Source: Lacticaseibacillus pantheris DSM 15945 = JCM 12539 = NBRC 106106 (GTDB taxonomy: Bacteria > Bacillota > Bacilli > Lactobacillales > Lactobacillaceae). Taken from it: a stretch of 35,066 bases of DNA. A model generated the notes under the pieces. It was not told the DNA's origin. It worked only from the letters and a program-made list of their open reading frames with translations, and made no database searches. Within the stretch, counting starts at the first letter, position 1, and every line of letters begins with the position of its first letter. Below, piece after piece: positions 25,408 to 34,295 of this stretch. A program made the translations under genes and the position numbers. Location: positions 1-35,066 of the forward strand of contig NZ_BBAI01000024.1 in assembly GCF_001311175.1 (NCBI RefSeq), given 5' to 3'.

Positions 25408-26465
25408 TTGAAATTAACTGAATATGGTAATACTAGTACCAAAACGTTGTGGCCGGTCTCACGCTAGCCCGTGTGACTGCGCTGAATCATCAGCAGTACA
25501 CGATAGTCACGGACGCAGGTCAGTTTAGTGCGCAGGTAGCCGGCCGGATGCTCAACTTTGCGGTTGGGCCAGAGGATTTCCCGACGGTGGGCGACTGGGT
25601 ACAAGTACGTTTACCAGATACGCCATTAGATTTGGCGACCATTGAGCGCCTGAACGTGCGCAATACCGTCTTTTTACGCAAAGGTGCGGGCCGCGGACAC
25701 GAGGCCCAGCTCGTTGCCGCGAATGTTGATTGGCTCCTGCTATGTATGTCGTTAGACGGCAACTTTAACTTGCGCCGTCTCGAACGGTACCTGGCCGTGG
25801 CCGCGGCCTCTGGGGCGCAAGCCGCGGTCGTGCTAACCAAGGCCGACTTGGCGCAGGAGCTACCAGCTCAAGAATTAGCGGTGCAATACATTATCGGTAC
25901 TGCACCGTTAATTGTCTGTGATGCGAGCCGGCAAGACGGTGTGGCCGCGTTGGCAGAGTTTATGCAGTCTGGATTAACGTATGCCTTTCTTGGCTCCTCA
26001 GGGGTGGGCAAGTCCACCCTCATTAACCAATTGTCGGGAGAGCAAACCCAGTCTACGCAGGCAGTCCGGACCAAAGATGCACACGGAAGGCATACCACCA
26101 CCTCGCGTCAATTATTGCGACTCGGCAACGGGAGTTTGGTTATTGATACTCCGGGGATGCGTGAGTTGGGATTAGTCGAGGCCGATGTTGACGCAACCTT
26201 TAGTGACGTGTTGGCATTCGCTGCGGGGTGCCGTTTTAGCGATTGTACTCATCAGCAGGAACCGGGATGTGCCGTTCGACAAGCAGTTGCGAATGGCCAT
26301 CTAGACGCAGGCCGTTTAACGGGTTATCTGCAGCTCAGGGCAGAACAGGCTGAAAATGTAGCTTTGCGTGGGAAGACCCGCGAGAATGCAAAAATTGACC
26401 GGATGTTTGGTAGTAAGAAGCAAATGAAGGCGATGATGAAAGTCGCCCGGCGTAAACGCCGCTAG
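25408..26465 (+). pseudogene. rsgA: Ribosome small-subunit-dependent GTPase A, frameshift near the N-terminus
   Basis: The intact frame begins at GTG 25449, but the family's N-terminus (start TTG 25408, LKLTEYGNTSTKTLW) is in another frame, with AGGA eight bases before it; the break is at about 25447-25452. The protein has an OB-fold with FPTVGDWVQV, a circularly permuted GTPase order with G4 VLTKADL before G1 GSSGVGKSTLINQL and G3 DTPGMRELG, and a zinc site in CRFSDCTHQQEPGCAV. It matures the 30S subunit. The C-terminal basic tail is normal. Alternatively translation truly starts at 25449, giving 338 residues. Confidence 0.85.
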
Positions 26466-26473
26466 AATATGGG

Positions 26474-26505
26474 GCCCATTCCGTGATTTGCGGAGTGGGC
26501 TTTTT
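26474..26505 (+). terminator. Intrinsic terminator of rsgA
   Basis: GCCCATTCCG (26474-26483) pairs with CGGAGTGGGC (26491-26500) with one wobble pair, and T5 follows. Confidence 0.85.
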
Positions 26506-26516
26506 GACTGGAGTGC

Positions 26517-26546
26517 AAAAAAAAGCCCCCGCACAAGGCGGGGACT
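26517..26546 (-). terminator. Minus-strand intrinsic terminator
   Basis: Read leftward, GTCCCCCGC and GCGGGGGC form a stem with a 5-nt loop, one bulge, and a T8 tail (A8 at 26517-26524 on the + strand). It would end leftward transcription from the unknown gene at 26862-27656 or something between. Confidence 0.8.
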
Positions 26547-26861
26547 TTGATGAAGCCATACCAGTAATAACTGGTAGACGTTGAAATTACAGCTTCTGGT
26601 GGTAACAAGGCGAAACTTGTCAATCTGATTCAATACAAATCCAGACATGTCAAGGTATTCAAGGAAAACTTCTTGATGGAGTACTGTGAAAATCGGCTTG
26701 GATTGATAATTTCTGCAACAGCGTGCAACATTTGAGCTGACCCGTAAATACTGGTGAATAAATCGTGCATGTACCTATTGTGCGATTTTTTTGGTGGCTA
26801 GATATTGAACCAATGTTGCTTAGCACCGCGACTATATAGAGTTAAGTCTAAGTCTGATGAG
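26547..26861. other. Intergenic with an orphan ORF fragment and weak hairpins
   Basis: On the + strand one frame is open from 26571 to TGA 26733 and reads like protein (KAKLVNLIQYKSRHVKVFKE, then NFLMEYCENRLG), but it lacks a normal start codon or RBS. The minus strand also has a long open frame here. AAATCG/CGATTT plus T7 at 26757-26790 looks like a weak terminator. GAGTTAAG is repeated 16-20 bp apart near 26840. This stretch marks the change from GC-rich to lower-GC sequence. Confidence 0.3.
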
Positions 26862-27656
26862 TTAAGAGAAGAATTTTCCAATGAATCCACCGACCAAGCC
26901 ACCAATGATTAGGTTTGCTATCCAAAAGAGGATTTTCCCCCAGGTGGACTCATTGGCACAATTATAGATTCCTAGTGGAATATTTCCATATCTATCCTGA
27001 AAGCTAGATTTTGTCTTTAACTCGTTATCGATGGCTCTGGTCAGAAACTTGTCGAACAGATTGACCTTTCCGGCACAGGAGAAGCTTAATCTGACAAAAT
27101 CGTGATTGTTGAATGCATCGGCTTCGTCTTTTCCAGACATGAAATCTTTTACGTGTATGTCGTTGTGATCCATCAACGATTTAATATGTGGATCACCAAT
27201 GTAGCTTTTGCCGTAATACTTCCGGAAAAGGATAGCCAAATCTAATTTGCTTTGATCTGGAATGATTGCGGGGACCTGGCCTAAGACTCGATACCTTTTC
27301 TCTAGGGCCTTGAACCCAAAGTTCGAATCGCGCATATTCCAGTGAATCCAAATCTTGTCTGTGTGGCCCTGAACAAAGGTAAAGAAGTCATCTAGCATCC
27401 TGCGTTCAACTTCCTTATATTTTTCGAAAATATCTTCCGTTTGAATTTGCATCAATTCAGCCGCTTTATGTACCGCAAAGAGGTCAGTTTGACCGCTTGA
27501 TGGCGACTTTACAGCAATCGCGGTAATCCGCGGCGTTGCACCATTGGTATCGAAAAAGCTTTCGCAGGAATAATGAATAATCAGATACCTGTCCTTGTGT
27601 TTTTCGAAATCGTGAAATATTTTACCTGCTTCGCGGTGATCTAGGAATCTTGACAT
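26862..27656 (-). CDS. Unknown protein with exonuclease-fold-like segments and a C-terminal membrane helix
   Basis: 264 residues; I do not recognise a named family. A hydrophobic strand with an acidic end, YLIIHYSCESFFD (24-36), is followed about 65 residues later by IWIHWNMRDSNFGFKALEKR (102-121), which resembles the second motif of DnaQ-like DEDD exonucleases, and by GKDEADAFNNHDFVRL in the region where their third motif lies. The usual D-x-E is S-C-E, so activity is uncertain. The C-terminus has a single membrane helix rich in Gly (LFWIANLIIGGLVGGFIGKF). Lower GC than the left half. A membrane-anchored nuclease-like protein or defence effector is speculation. Leftward terminator at 26517. 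Confidence 0.6.
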   Translation of the reverse strand: MSRFLDHREAGKIFHDFEKHKDRYLIIHYSCESFFDTNGATPRITAIAVKSPSSGQTDLFAVHKAAELMQIQTEDIFEKYKEVERRMLDDFFTFVQGHTDKIWIHWNMRDSNFGFKALEKRYRVLGQVPAIIPDQSKLDLAILFRKYYGKSYIGDPHIKSLMDHNDIHVKDFMSGKDEADAFNNHDFVRLSFSCAGKVNLFDKFLTRAIDNELKTKSSFQDRYGNIPLGIYNCANESTWGKILFWIANLIIGGLVGGFIGKFFS

Positions 27657-27718
27657 ACGGTCCTCGTTTTCGTTTGTTGAATGAAATTATCATTTTCTCA
27701 GGGGGGTAAATACGCTGT

Positions 27719-28168
27719 CTATGCAGAGGCAGCCTGTGCCTTCTTAACCTTATCAGCAGTTAGAAGCCGATCAATAACGTCTTGCATCGTGTGTCGGTCG
27801 AGCTCCATTAACGCAGCGGTTTCCGCCTCATGATAAATTCCGGTTAGGACATCTTGAATGTTAGCACCAACTATGCAAAGCGGATTGGTTTCCTTATCGA
27901 GTGCGAAAAGTGGGGTGTGTCCTTCCGTCAGTAGGTAAACGTCTAACAACGTAATTTCATCGGGTGATTTTGCGAAAATTGGGTTATGTGTTTCGGCGTC
28001 AGTTGTCACGACGCCAGCTTCTTTTAATGTTCCAATCAGACGCCGGACGACAACTGGTGAAGTGTTAATGCTGGTTGCAATCACGGCGCTAGTAATATGA
28101 ATGTTCTGATACACCGAGATGAATGCCAACAGGTGGATGGTGTCGCTGAACTTAGTTGAAACTCGCAT
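27719..28168 (-). CDS. Rrf2-family transcriptional regulator
   Basis: 149 residues with the Rrf2 winged-helix pattern: FSDTIHLLAFISVYQN, TSAVIATSINTSPVVVRRLIG (recognition helix), and a wing ending ITLLDVYLLTEG. It has a single Cys (NPLCIVG), so the three-Cys Fe-S site of IscR/NsrR is absent, as in YwnA/CymR-type members. GGAG lies about nine bases before the ATG. Divergent from the ABC importer operon, with palindromes between, so it may control that operon and itself. Intact. Confidence 0.85.
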   Translation of the reverse strand: MRVSTKFSDTIHLLAFISVYQNIHITSAVIATSINTSPVVVRRLIGTLKEAGVVTTDAETHNPIFAKSPDEITLLDVYLLTEGHTPLFALDKETNPLCIVGANIQDVLTGIYHEAETAALMELDRHTMQDVIDRLLTADKVKKAQAASA

Positions 28169-28200
28169 GTGAATACCTCCGTAACTTTTGTGGTTACAAT

Positions 28201-28243
28201 AATTCTAGCATATTTTCTGGAATTCGAGGGTAATTTCTAGAAA
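28201..28243. promoter_or_regulatory. Candidate Rrf2 operator region
   Basis: AATTCTAG (28201-28208) and CTGGAATT (28217-28224) are inverted with one mismatch and an 8-nt spacer, and TTTCTAGAAA (28234-28243) is a perfect palindrome. They share the TTCTAGAA core and lie between the divergent Rrf2 and ABC genes. Confidence 0.45.
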
Positions 28244-28306
28244 AACCTAGCCCTTATTGAGAAGCTGCCATTATAGTGAGTCTATTCCGAAACAAAAGAG
28301 GTAACC

Positions 28307-29245
28307 ATGATGATTCAGTTTCAGCAAGTTTTCAAAAAATATCAAGAGGCAGCTGCATTGACTGACATCAGTCTGTCAATCGCAAGTCATGAGCTATTCG
28401 TGCTGGTGGGGCCCAGCGGAAGTGGTAAAACGACATTATTGAAAATGATCAACAGATTAAATACACCCACAAGCGGCAAGGTCTTGATTGATGATCTTGA
28501 TGTCATGGCGGTGCCCGACGTTCGAGAATTTCGTCGCGGGATCGGCTATGTTCTGCAAGCTGGCGCACTATTTCCAAACATGACGGTAGCAGAGAATGCC
28601 TCAATCCAACTGGCAGCACAAAACGTCCCACAAGATAGGCGGGATGCGCGTGTTCGCGAGTTACTGAATGCCGTCGGTTTAGCATCTGACAAGTTCATGA
28701 ATAGGATGCCTAATGAGTTATCTGGTGGTGAAGCGCAACGTGTGGGTATCGTTCGTGCGTTAGCAGCTGAACCGAATATCGTTTTGATGGACGAGCCATT
28801 TAGCGCACTTGATCCGTTGTCGCGTCGTCAACTGCAAGATTTAGTCGTGAAGTTACACAAGCAATTTAACACCACCATCATTTTTGTTACGCATGACATG
28901 GACGAGGCATTGAGGTTAGCCGACCGTCTGGCGGTGATCCACGACGGCAAGCTGCAACAAGTTGGAACGCCAGATGAGATTCTTGCAACGCCTGCAAATC
29001 AATTCGTTGCGGAATTTTTCGCTAACGCGGGCCGTCAATCCCAATACGTTAAATCAGTGTTACCTGCGGGATTCGGACAGCCGGCGACAGGTTCAGCGCT
29101 AGTATCGCTTCCGGAAACGGCGATGCTTTCAGACTGGGCAGCACTGTTGCAGCAATCACCAACTGCAACGGTTGGTATTGGTGATATGCAGCTTGCTCCA
29201 GCAGACTTGATTGCGTATCTTGCTCAAACTCGGGGGGTGCAATGA
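28307..29245 (+). CDS. OpuC/ProV-type ABC importer ATP-binding protein
   Basis: 312 residues. Walker A GPSGSGKTTLLKMINRL with the N-R-L that is characteristic of the betaine/choline/proline (QAT) family, Q-loop VLQAGALFPNMT, signature LSGGEAQRVGIVRALA, Walker B IVLMDEPFSALDP, His in VTHDMDEAL. After the nucleotide-binding domain there is a short C-terminal region instead of two CBS domains, as in EgtUA and some OpuCA proteins. GAGG lies before ATG 28307. It is followed directly by its permease/binding-protein gene. Substrate could be betaine, carnitine, choline or ergothioneine. Confidence 0.88.
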   Translation: MMIQFQQVFKKYQEAAALTDISLSIASHELFVLVGPSGSGKTTLLKMINRLNTPTSGKVLIDDLDVMAVPDVREFRRGIGYVLQAGALFPNMTVAENASIQLAAQNVPQDRRDARVRELLNAVGLASDKFMNRMPNELSGGEAQRVGIVRALAAEPNIVLMDEPFSALDPLSRRQLQDLVVKLHKQFNTTIIFVTHDMDEALRLADRLAVIHDGKLQQVGTPDEILATPANQFVAEFFANAGRQSQYVKSVLPAGFGQPATGSALVSLPETAMLSDWAALLQQSPTATVGIGDMQLAPADLIAYLAQTRGVQ

Positions 29246-29246
29246 G

Positions 29247-30769
29247 ATGCAGGACTTAACTAACTATTTGAGCAAAAATGGTGGCGAAATTCTCAATGCT
29301 TTATGGCAACATATCGCAATTTCAGTTGTTGCTACCGTGATAACCGTATTGATTGCACTCCCGTTGGCGATTGTGTTGATCGATCACCGGCGTGCTGGTG
29401 AGGCTGTGTTGCAAGTTGCAAGTGTGATTCAAACGATTCCGAGTCTTGCAATCTTAGGATTACTCATTCCGTTGGTCGGCATCGGGACGATTCCAGCCAT
29501 AATTGCGCTTGTCTTATATGCCATCATGCCGGTATTTTCCAATGCGTATGCAGGGTTGACCAACATTGATCCCTTACTAGTCGAAGCAGCAGATGCGTTT
29601 GGCGTATCAAGACGATACAAGCTATTCAAGATTCAGTTGCCACTTGCAATGCCTATGATTCTGACTGGTCTGCGCATTGCCGTGGTGATGGTGATTGGGA
29701 CGGCAACATTGGCCGCTTTGATCGGAGGCGGTGGTCTCGGGACCTACATTTTGCTTGGTATTCAGACGAATAATAATAGTGCTCTATTCGTGGGCGCCAT
29801 TCTGGCAGCGGTATTGGCTCTGGCCGCCAGTGCCTAATCAAATTTTTGGCTCAAACGAATTTGAAACACGTCATAGTTGGCTTAATTGTGGTTTTGGCTG
29901 TGGGTTTCGGGTATGCAGGAGTTCGCGCTTGGCAGAACGCTCAACACCAGACCGTCACGATTGCTGGTAAAATGGGTGGTGAGCCAGAAATCCTCATCAA
30001 TATGTATAAAGAATTGATTGAAAAGGATAATGCAAGGGTCACCGTTGATCTTAAACCGAACTTTGGTGGGACGAGCTTCCTGTTCAAAGGCTTGCGTAGT
30101 GGCAAAATCGATATTTATCCTGAATTTACGGGAACAGTATTGCAGTCGCTGGTCAAGACTAACCAAAGCGTTCCTCATCAGCCGACACGGGCGTACTCAC
30201 TTGCCAAGAAGCTGCTGTCAGAACAGTATGCGATGACCTTGCTGACACCAATGCAGTACCAAAATGGCTACATGATGACAGTGCGAGCTGCTGATGCTAA
30301 GAAATATCACTTGAAATCCATTGCTGATTTGAAGCAAGTTCCGCAATTTAGGGCAGCGTTTGATCCTGACTTTTACCAACAATCTGATGGCTATCCTGGT
30401 TTGAAGAATGCATACGGCTTGACCTTCAATTCGGTACGGACGATGGAACCGGCGTTACGTTATGAAGCGCTGGCCAAAGGTAAAATCGATGTCACAGATG
30501 GCTATACCACTGATCCACAAATCAAGCAGTATCATCTGACCATGTTGACAGACACGCAGCAGTTCTTCCCACCGTACCAAGGGGCGCCGCTGATGAATAC
30601 AAAGTTTGCCAAAGCCCATCCGGAAATTGTTAAGAGCCTCAATCGGTTGGCTGGTAAGGTGACGACTAGTGAAATGCAGGAAATGAATTATCAAGTGACG
30701 GTTAAACATGAAAAAGCTGCCACAGTCGCGCATCGGTTCTTAGTCACGCATCATTTGCTCAAAGATTAG
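29247..30769 (+). pseudogene. Fused ABC permease/substrate-binding protein (OpuC/EgtU type), one frameshift
   Basis: Permease part from ATG 29247 (MQDLTNYLSKNGGEILNALW), with five to six helices and the motifs IQTIPSLAILGLLIP and EAADAFGVSRRYKLFKIQLP. The frame stops at 29837; in the next frame the sequence continues as CLIKFLAQTNLKHVIVGLIV and runs without a new RBS into an OpuAC-type binding domain (IAGKMGGEPEILINMYKEL, PNFGGTSFLFKGLRSGKIDI, YPEFTGTV, DGYTTDPQI). One base is lost at about 29825-29833. The fused form of about 507 residues is normal in lactobacilli. The binding domain sits outside the cell, tethered to the channel. Confidence 0.85.
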
Positions 30770-30813
30770 TGACGGCTATCTAGGGGTTCGTTTTGAAAGC
30801 GAGGTAAGTTAAA

Positions 30814-31443
30814 ATGCGTCATGGTACTGATCAATTTATTGACTTAGCAGCTGACCGATTAACCTTAGTGGATGTCCAGGCAATGGTAGCCGAACTTGAT
30901 GGCAGTCAAGGGTTGAAAGTGACCAAGAATCCAGCCGTTGAGGCCTTTGATGAGCCCACTTTCGCAAAGCTAACCGACACAAATTTTCATAACGGGACAA
31001 TCAAGGTGAAAGTGCTAGGTCAGCTATTACCTGATGCCCCTGAATATGCGCGAGGCTTCATCGGCGTGGCGTTTCGAATCAATGAAAGTAACACGCAGTT
31101 TGAGGCTTTCTACATTCGGCCCACTAATGCGAGATCTGAGGATCAGATGAGACGAAACCGCGTAGTTCAATATATTTCGTTTCCCGATTACAAGTTTGAC
31201 CGTTTAAGAGTTGAATCGCCTGGCGTGTATGAGGCGTATGCGGATATTGGACTTGATGAGTGGATTGACTTGACGATTGAAGTATTGGATGATCATGCCC
31301 AACTATATGTCAATCATGCTTCACAGCCCACCCTAGTCGTGAAGGATCTTAAGAACGGAGCGACCAACGGTGGGGCAATTGGCCTGTGGGTGGATGTGGG
31401 CACAGCGGGCTATTTCGAGGATCTGCAAATCATCCCGCGCTAG
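30814..31443 (+). CDS. Concanavalin A-like (LamG/DUF1080-like) protein of unknown function
   Basis: 209 residues, no signal peptide or membrane helix. Beta-rich pattern typical of jelly-roll domains: FHNGTIKVKVLGQLL, ARGFIGVAFRINESNTQFEA, FYIRPTNARSEDQMRRN, and C-terminal GAIGLWVDVGTAGYFEDLQI, which closely resembles the 3-keto-disaccharide hydrolase/LamG end. Cytoplasmic hypothetical proteins of this type occur in lactobacilli; substrate and function unknown. The RBS is GAGG about eight bases before ATG 30814. It follows the importer by 44 bp on the same strand and may share its transcript. Confidence 0.7.
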   Translation: MRHGTDQFIDLAADRLTLVDVQAMVAELDGSQGLKVTKNPAVEAFDEPTFAKLTDTNFHNGTIKVKVLGQLLPDAPEYARGFIGVAFRINESNTQFEAFYIRPTNARSEDQMRRNRVVQYISFPDYKFDRLRVESPGVYEAYADIGLDEWIDLTIEVLDDHAQLYVNHASQPTLVVKDLKNGATNGGAIGLWVDVGTAGYFEDLQIIPR

Positions 31444-31546
31444 AATGTGCTTGGTATCCTCCACGTGAGAGTTACTGGCCAGCAAAACGTTCGCAGCGTT
31501 CATGAATGTTCAAATGCGTAGGAAAGCGCTGAAAGGAAGACGACAA

Positions 31547-32506
31547 ATGAAAGCAGTTATTGTGAAGCATCCTGGTGGCCCAGAAGTGTTGGAATATACC
31601 GAAGTGCCAATGCCTATCGTTCGCCCTGGCTGGACTAGGGTTAAAGTACATGGGTTTGGGATCAACCATTCGGAAATTTTTACGCGCGAAGGCAAGTCTC
31701 CGTCTGTAAAATTTCCACGGATTCTCGGGATTGAGGTTGTCGGTACTGTCGATGCAACTAGCGCCCCTGAGCGATTCACAGTAGGGCAAACGGTGGTTTC
31801 GTTGATGGGCGAAATGGGCCGCGCTTATGACGGCAGTTACGCGGACTATGTCCTATTGCCTAATGCACAGGTGTATCCTGTTACCACGGAATTAGATTGG
31901 GAACAACTGGCGGCGATTCCAGAAACCTTCTATACGGCGTTTGGTATTTATCAGAGTCTGCGTCTGCAAGCTGGTGATCACGTCTTAATTCGTGCGGCAA
32001 CTAGTGGTGTCGGTGTCGCCATTTTGAAATTGATGAAAGCGTCAGGAATCGACTTAACGATCACTGGTACCACTCGCTCTGATCGTAAAGATGACGCACT
32101 CAAGGCACTGGGAATCGACACGATTTTACACACACCGGATGCGACCCACTTGCCTGATGACGCCGGAGAGTTCGATAAAATCGTTGATATGATCGGGCCG
32201 GCTGCCGTTCGCGATTCGTTGGCACACGCTGCTGAATGGGGTGTGGTCAGCTCTACTGGACAGCTTGGTGGCGTCTGGGCACTAGATGAGTTCGACCCAA
32301 TTATGGATATTCCGAATAATCGTTATTTGACCGGTTTTTACTCCGGCGATGTCGATGCGCAGCGTGTACAGGATTTGTTCGATTTCATTGCCAAGCATCA
32401 CGTAGACGTTACGCCAGAGAAAATTTTCACCTTAGCCCAAACCCGTGAGGCCCACGAGTACCTTGCAACTGCCGCCGGTCTAGGAAAAGTAGTCGTGTTA
32501 CCATAG
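31547..32506 (+). CDS. Zinc-independent MDR-family oxidoreductase (quinone oxidoreductase-like)
   Basis: 319 residues from ATG 31547 (MKAVIVKHPGGPEVLEYTEV) with AAAGGAAG upstream. GroES-like N-terminus with FGINHSEIFTREG and GIEVVGTV; the nucleotide-binding domain has HVLIRAATSGVGVAILKLMK. The Cys/His ligands of the catalytic and structural zinc sites are not seen, which places it with quinone oxidoreductase/enoyl reductase types. It uses NADPH on a quinone or enone-like substrate that cannot be named. It lies 104 bp after the LamG-like gene and 19 bp before the PPC-domain gene. Intact. Confidence 0.85.
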   Translation: MKAVIVKHPGGPEVLEYTEVPMPIVRPGWTRVKVHGFGINHSEIFTREGKSPSVKFPRILGIEVVGTVDATSAPERFTVGQTVVSLMGEMGRAYDGSYADYVLLPNAQVYPVTTELDWEQLAAIPETFYTAFGIYQSLRLQAGDHVLIRAATSGVGVAILKLMKASGIDLTITGTTRSDRKDDALKALGIDTILHTPDATHLPDDAGEFDKIVDMIGPAAVRDSLAHAAEWGVVSSTGQLGGVWALDEFDPIMDIPNNRYLTGFYSGDVDAQRVQDLFDFIAKHHVDVTPEKIFTLAQTREAHEYLATAAGLGKVVVLP

Positions 32507-32524
32507 CGAAAGGAAGTACCGAAT

Positions 32525-32958
32525 ATGCAGTACAAGCAACTTGGGCAAACCCTATACTTACGTGTGGATAAGGGCGAAGAGATTCTCACTCAGATTCTCA
32601 AAGTGTGTGCAGATGCGGGCGTAAGTCTGCCACTTTTAGTGGCATCGGTGCCTGCCAAGCAGCGGTACTATCCACGTATCTGCCAGATAGGAATGACTTC
32701 ACTGATCACCACTTAAGCGGAATGCTTGAGCTGGTGTCGTTGAGTGGAAATATCACATTCGATGGTGGGGCTCTGCATCAGCACGCGCACGCTACGCTTT
32801 CTGAACTTGGGCGAGATGGTGAGCCACATGTAATAGCGGGACACTTAACCAGCGCAACTGTGATGTACACTGGGGAGATCACGATTCAGCCTGTTGTAGG
32901 TGTAATTCCACGAAAGTTCGACGATAATGTCGGAATCACAGTGTGGAATTTAGACTAG
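32525..32958 (+). pseudogene. PPC/DUF296 domain protein, one frameshift
   Basis: Start ATG 32525 (MQYKQLGQTLYLRVDKGEEI), with GAAAGGAAG upstream. The frame changes at about 32621, after ADAGV; the next frame continues with KSATFSGIGACQAAVLSTYL and the core GNITFDGGALHQHAHATLSE, ending VGITVWNLD. The G-x-I-G-A pattern and the His-rich H-x-H-A motif are those of PPC (plants and prokaryotes conserved) domains, which form trimers; bacterial functions are mostly unknown. Length of about 144 residues is normal. It overlaps no other gene and is followed by a terminator. Confidence 0.8.
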
Positions 32959-32966
32959 TGCAGCTC

Positions 32967-33009
32967 AAAAATGAGACCTGCCACGGTGAGCGTGGTAGAT
33001 CTCATTTTT
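32967..33009 (+). terminator. Intrinsic terminator after the PPC gene
   Basis: AAAAATGAGACCTGCCACG (32967-32985) and 32991-33009 form a 19-bp stem with one wobble and one mismatch, a 5-nt loop and a T-rich tail. A-tract on the other side allows use by the leftward ArsR gene too. Confidence 0.9.
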
Positions 33010-33065
33010 TTTTGCTTATCGTATGTTGAGGTGTTTTTGTGGTTAATTATTTCGGACGTTCAGCA

Positions 33066-33389
33066 CTACTGGTCGTGTCGCTTGCCGCGCAGTACATGAT
33101 CTGCATGGGCTAGTGTTTCATCCACCACATCGAGAATATGAGGATCATCAAGGCGGTAGTACATTGCCTTACCCTCGCGACGAGCATTCACTAGTTGATA
33201 ATCGCGTAGCGCTGCCAGCTGATGAGATACAACTGACTGTGAAACGCCCAAAGCAGTCATGATTTCAGAGACGTTGAGTTCTTGATTTTCAAGCAAATGT
33301 AGCAACCGTAGACGCGTTGGATTACTTAGCAACTTGAAAATCCGAATAGATTCCTCAATATGTTCTGCATCAATTATATGGTTTTCCAA
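33066..33389 (-). CDS. ArsR/SmtB-family metalloregulator (CadC/CzrA-like)
   Basis: The start is TTG 33389 (read as [19 protein letters not shown]), seven bases after GGAGGA; the upstream ATG at 33422 is in the operator and is not likely. About 107 residues: [23 protein letters not shown] with [21 protein letters not shown], wing [12 protein letters not shown], and a C-terminal helix with [20 protein letters not shown], holding the D-x-H-I and H-x2-H like the alpha-5 metal sites of CzrA. No CxC in the DNA-binding helix. It would repress the divergent cadD until metal binds. Confidence 0.85.
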   Translation of the reverse strand: MENHIIDAEHIEESIRIFKLLSNPTRLRLLHLLENQELNVSEIMTALGVSQSVVSHQLAALRDYQLVNARREGKAMYYRLDDPHILDVVDETLAHADHVLRGKRHDQ

Positions 33390-33403
33390 GACAAGTCCTC
33401 CTA

Positions 33404-33421
33404 CATATGTTATAGTCAACA
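33404..33421. promoter_or_regulatory. Operator between arsR-type gene and cadD
   Basis: TATGTT-ATAGTC-AACATA is an inverted repeat with 6-nt spacer, in the range used by ArsR/SmtB dimers. It lies just upstream of cadD and immediately next to the start of the regulator. TTCCAA and TATGTT could be -35 and -10 for cadD, with the operator on the -10. Confidence 0.55.
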
Positions 33422-33448
33422 TACGACGTCGGAAGGAGCTGTTTGTGT

Positions 33449-34051
33449 ATGTTGAAAACTATTATAACTGGCGTAACTGCTACATTTCTACCAGTCTTGA
33501 CTATCTTCTTATTTTGATGATGATTTTCGGATCCGTCAAGCCTCATCAGCGGCGCCTGGTTTACTGGGGCGATTTATTAGGTACTGGGATTCTAGTTGCC
33601 ACTAGCTTGTTCATTGCCCTTGTGTTGCGCTTGGTCCCAGCAGAGTGGGTACTAGGGTTATTAGGCCTAATTCCTGTCTTGATGGGGATTAAGCTCGTGC
33701 TAGCGGGTGAGCATGATGATGATAGCGTGGTGGCAAGCCGCTTCAAACCGGCTAACATCATTTCTAGTGTGGCACTGATAACTGTCGCGACTTGCGGTGC
33801 CGATAATATTGGCGTGTACGTACCCTTGTTTGCTTCTCAGACTATCTATGCGACGGGGATTACGTTGGTGACATTTTTTTGTTATGTTGACTCTGGTTTG
33901 TTGGCTTGGGGCTCAGCTAGGTCGCTTGCCGTTCGTGGCTCGCATACTTGAGAGTACAGGGCGTTGGCTTACAGCTGCCGTATATGTCGGGATAGGTGTT
34001 TATATATTACTGGAAAATGGAACAATTACGCATATCTTCGGACTAGCGTAA
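33449..34051 (+). pseudogene. cadD: Cadmium resistance transporter CadD family, two frameshifts
   Basis: Start ATG 33449 ([11 protein letters not shown]) with AAGGAG ten bases upstream. The frame changes at about 33480 to YISTSLDYLLILMMIFG, the family's first helix with its S-x-D-Y/N, and again in the T7 at 33874-33880, where six T give FVMLTLVCWLGAQLGRLPFV. It then ends ENGTITHIFGLA. About five helices, loop with VATCGADNIGVYVPLFA, total of about 200 residues as in CadD. It exports cadmium or other divalent metals. The gain and loss cancel in length. Divergent from its ArsR-type repressor. Confidence 0.85.
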
Positions 34052-34295
34052 CGAAACGTGTGAAAGTAGATGTATGAGACGTGTCGAGCGGGATGAGAAT
34101 ATAGTCACCGCAAGGCCCGCATAGGGCGCATATTATGGACCAGAAGTAGATGATTGGTCACATGTGAGTGTGAGACAATCTGCAGGGAATTGCGATATCG
34201 ACGCGCAGATCACACAGATCTAGTGATAGAGCCTTTTGTTTTCACGGAAGAGGCCTGAGTCACGGTGAAATCTGTTCAGAGTAACTTGGTATTGT

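Noticed and set aside
26316..26648. 110-residue minus-strand ORF antisense to the end of rsgA
   Set aside because: It crosses two terminators and the rsgA C-terminus, and has no RBS.
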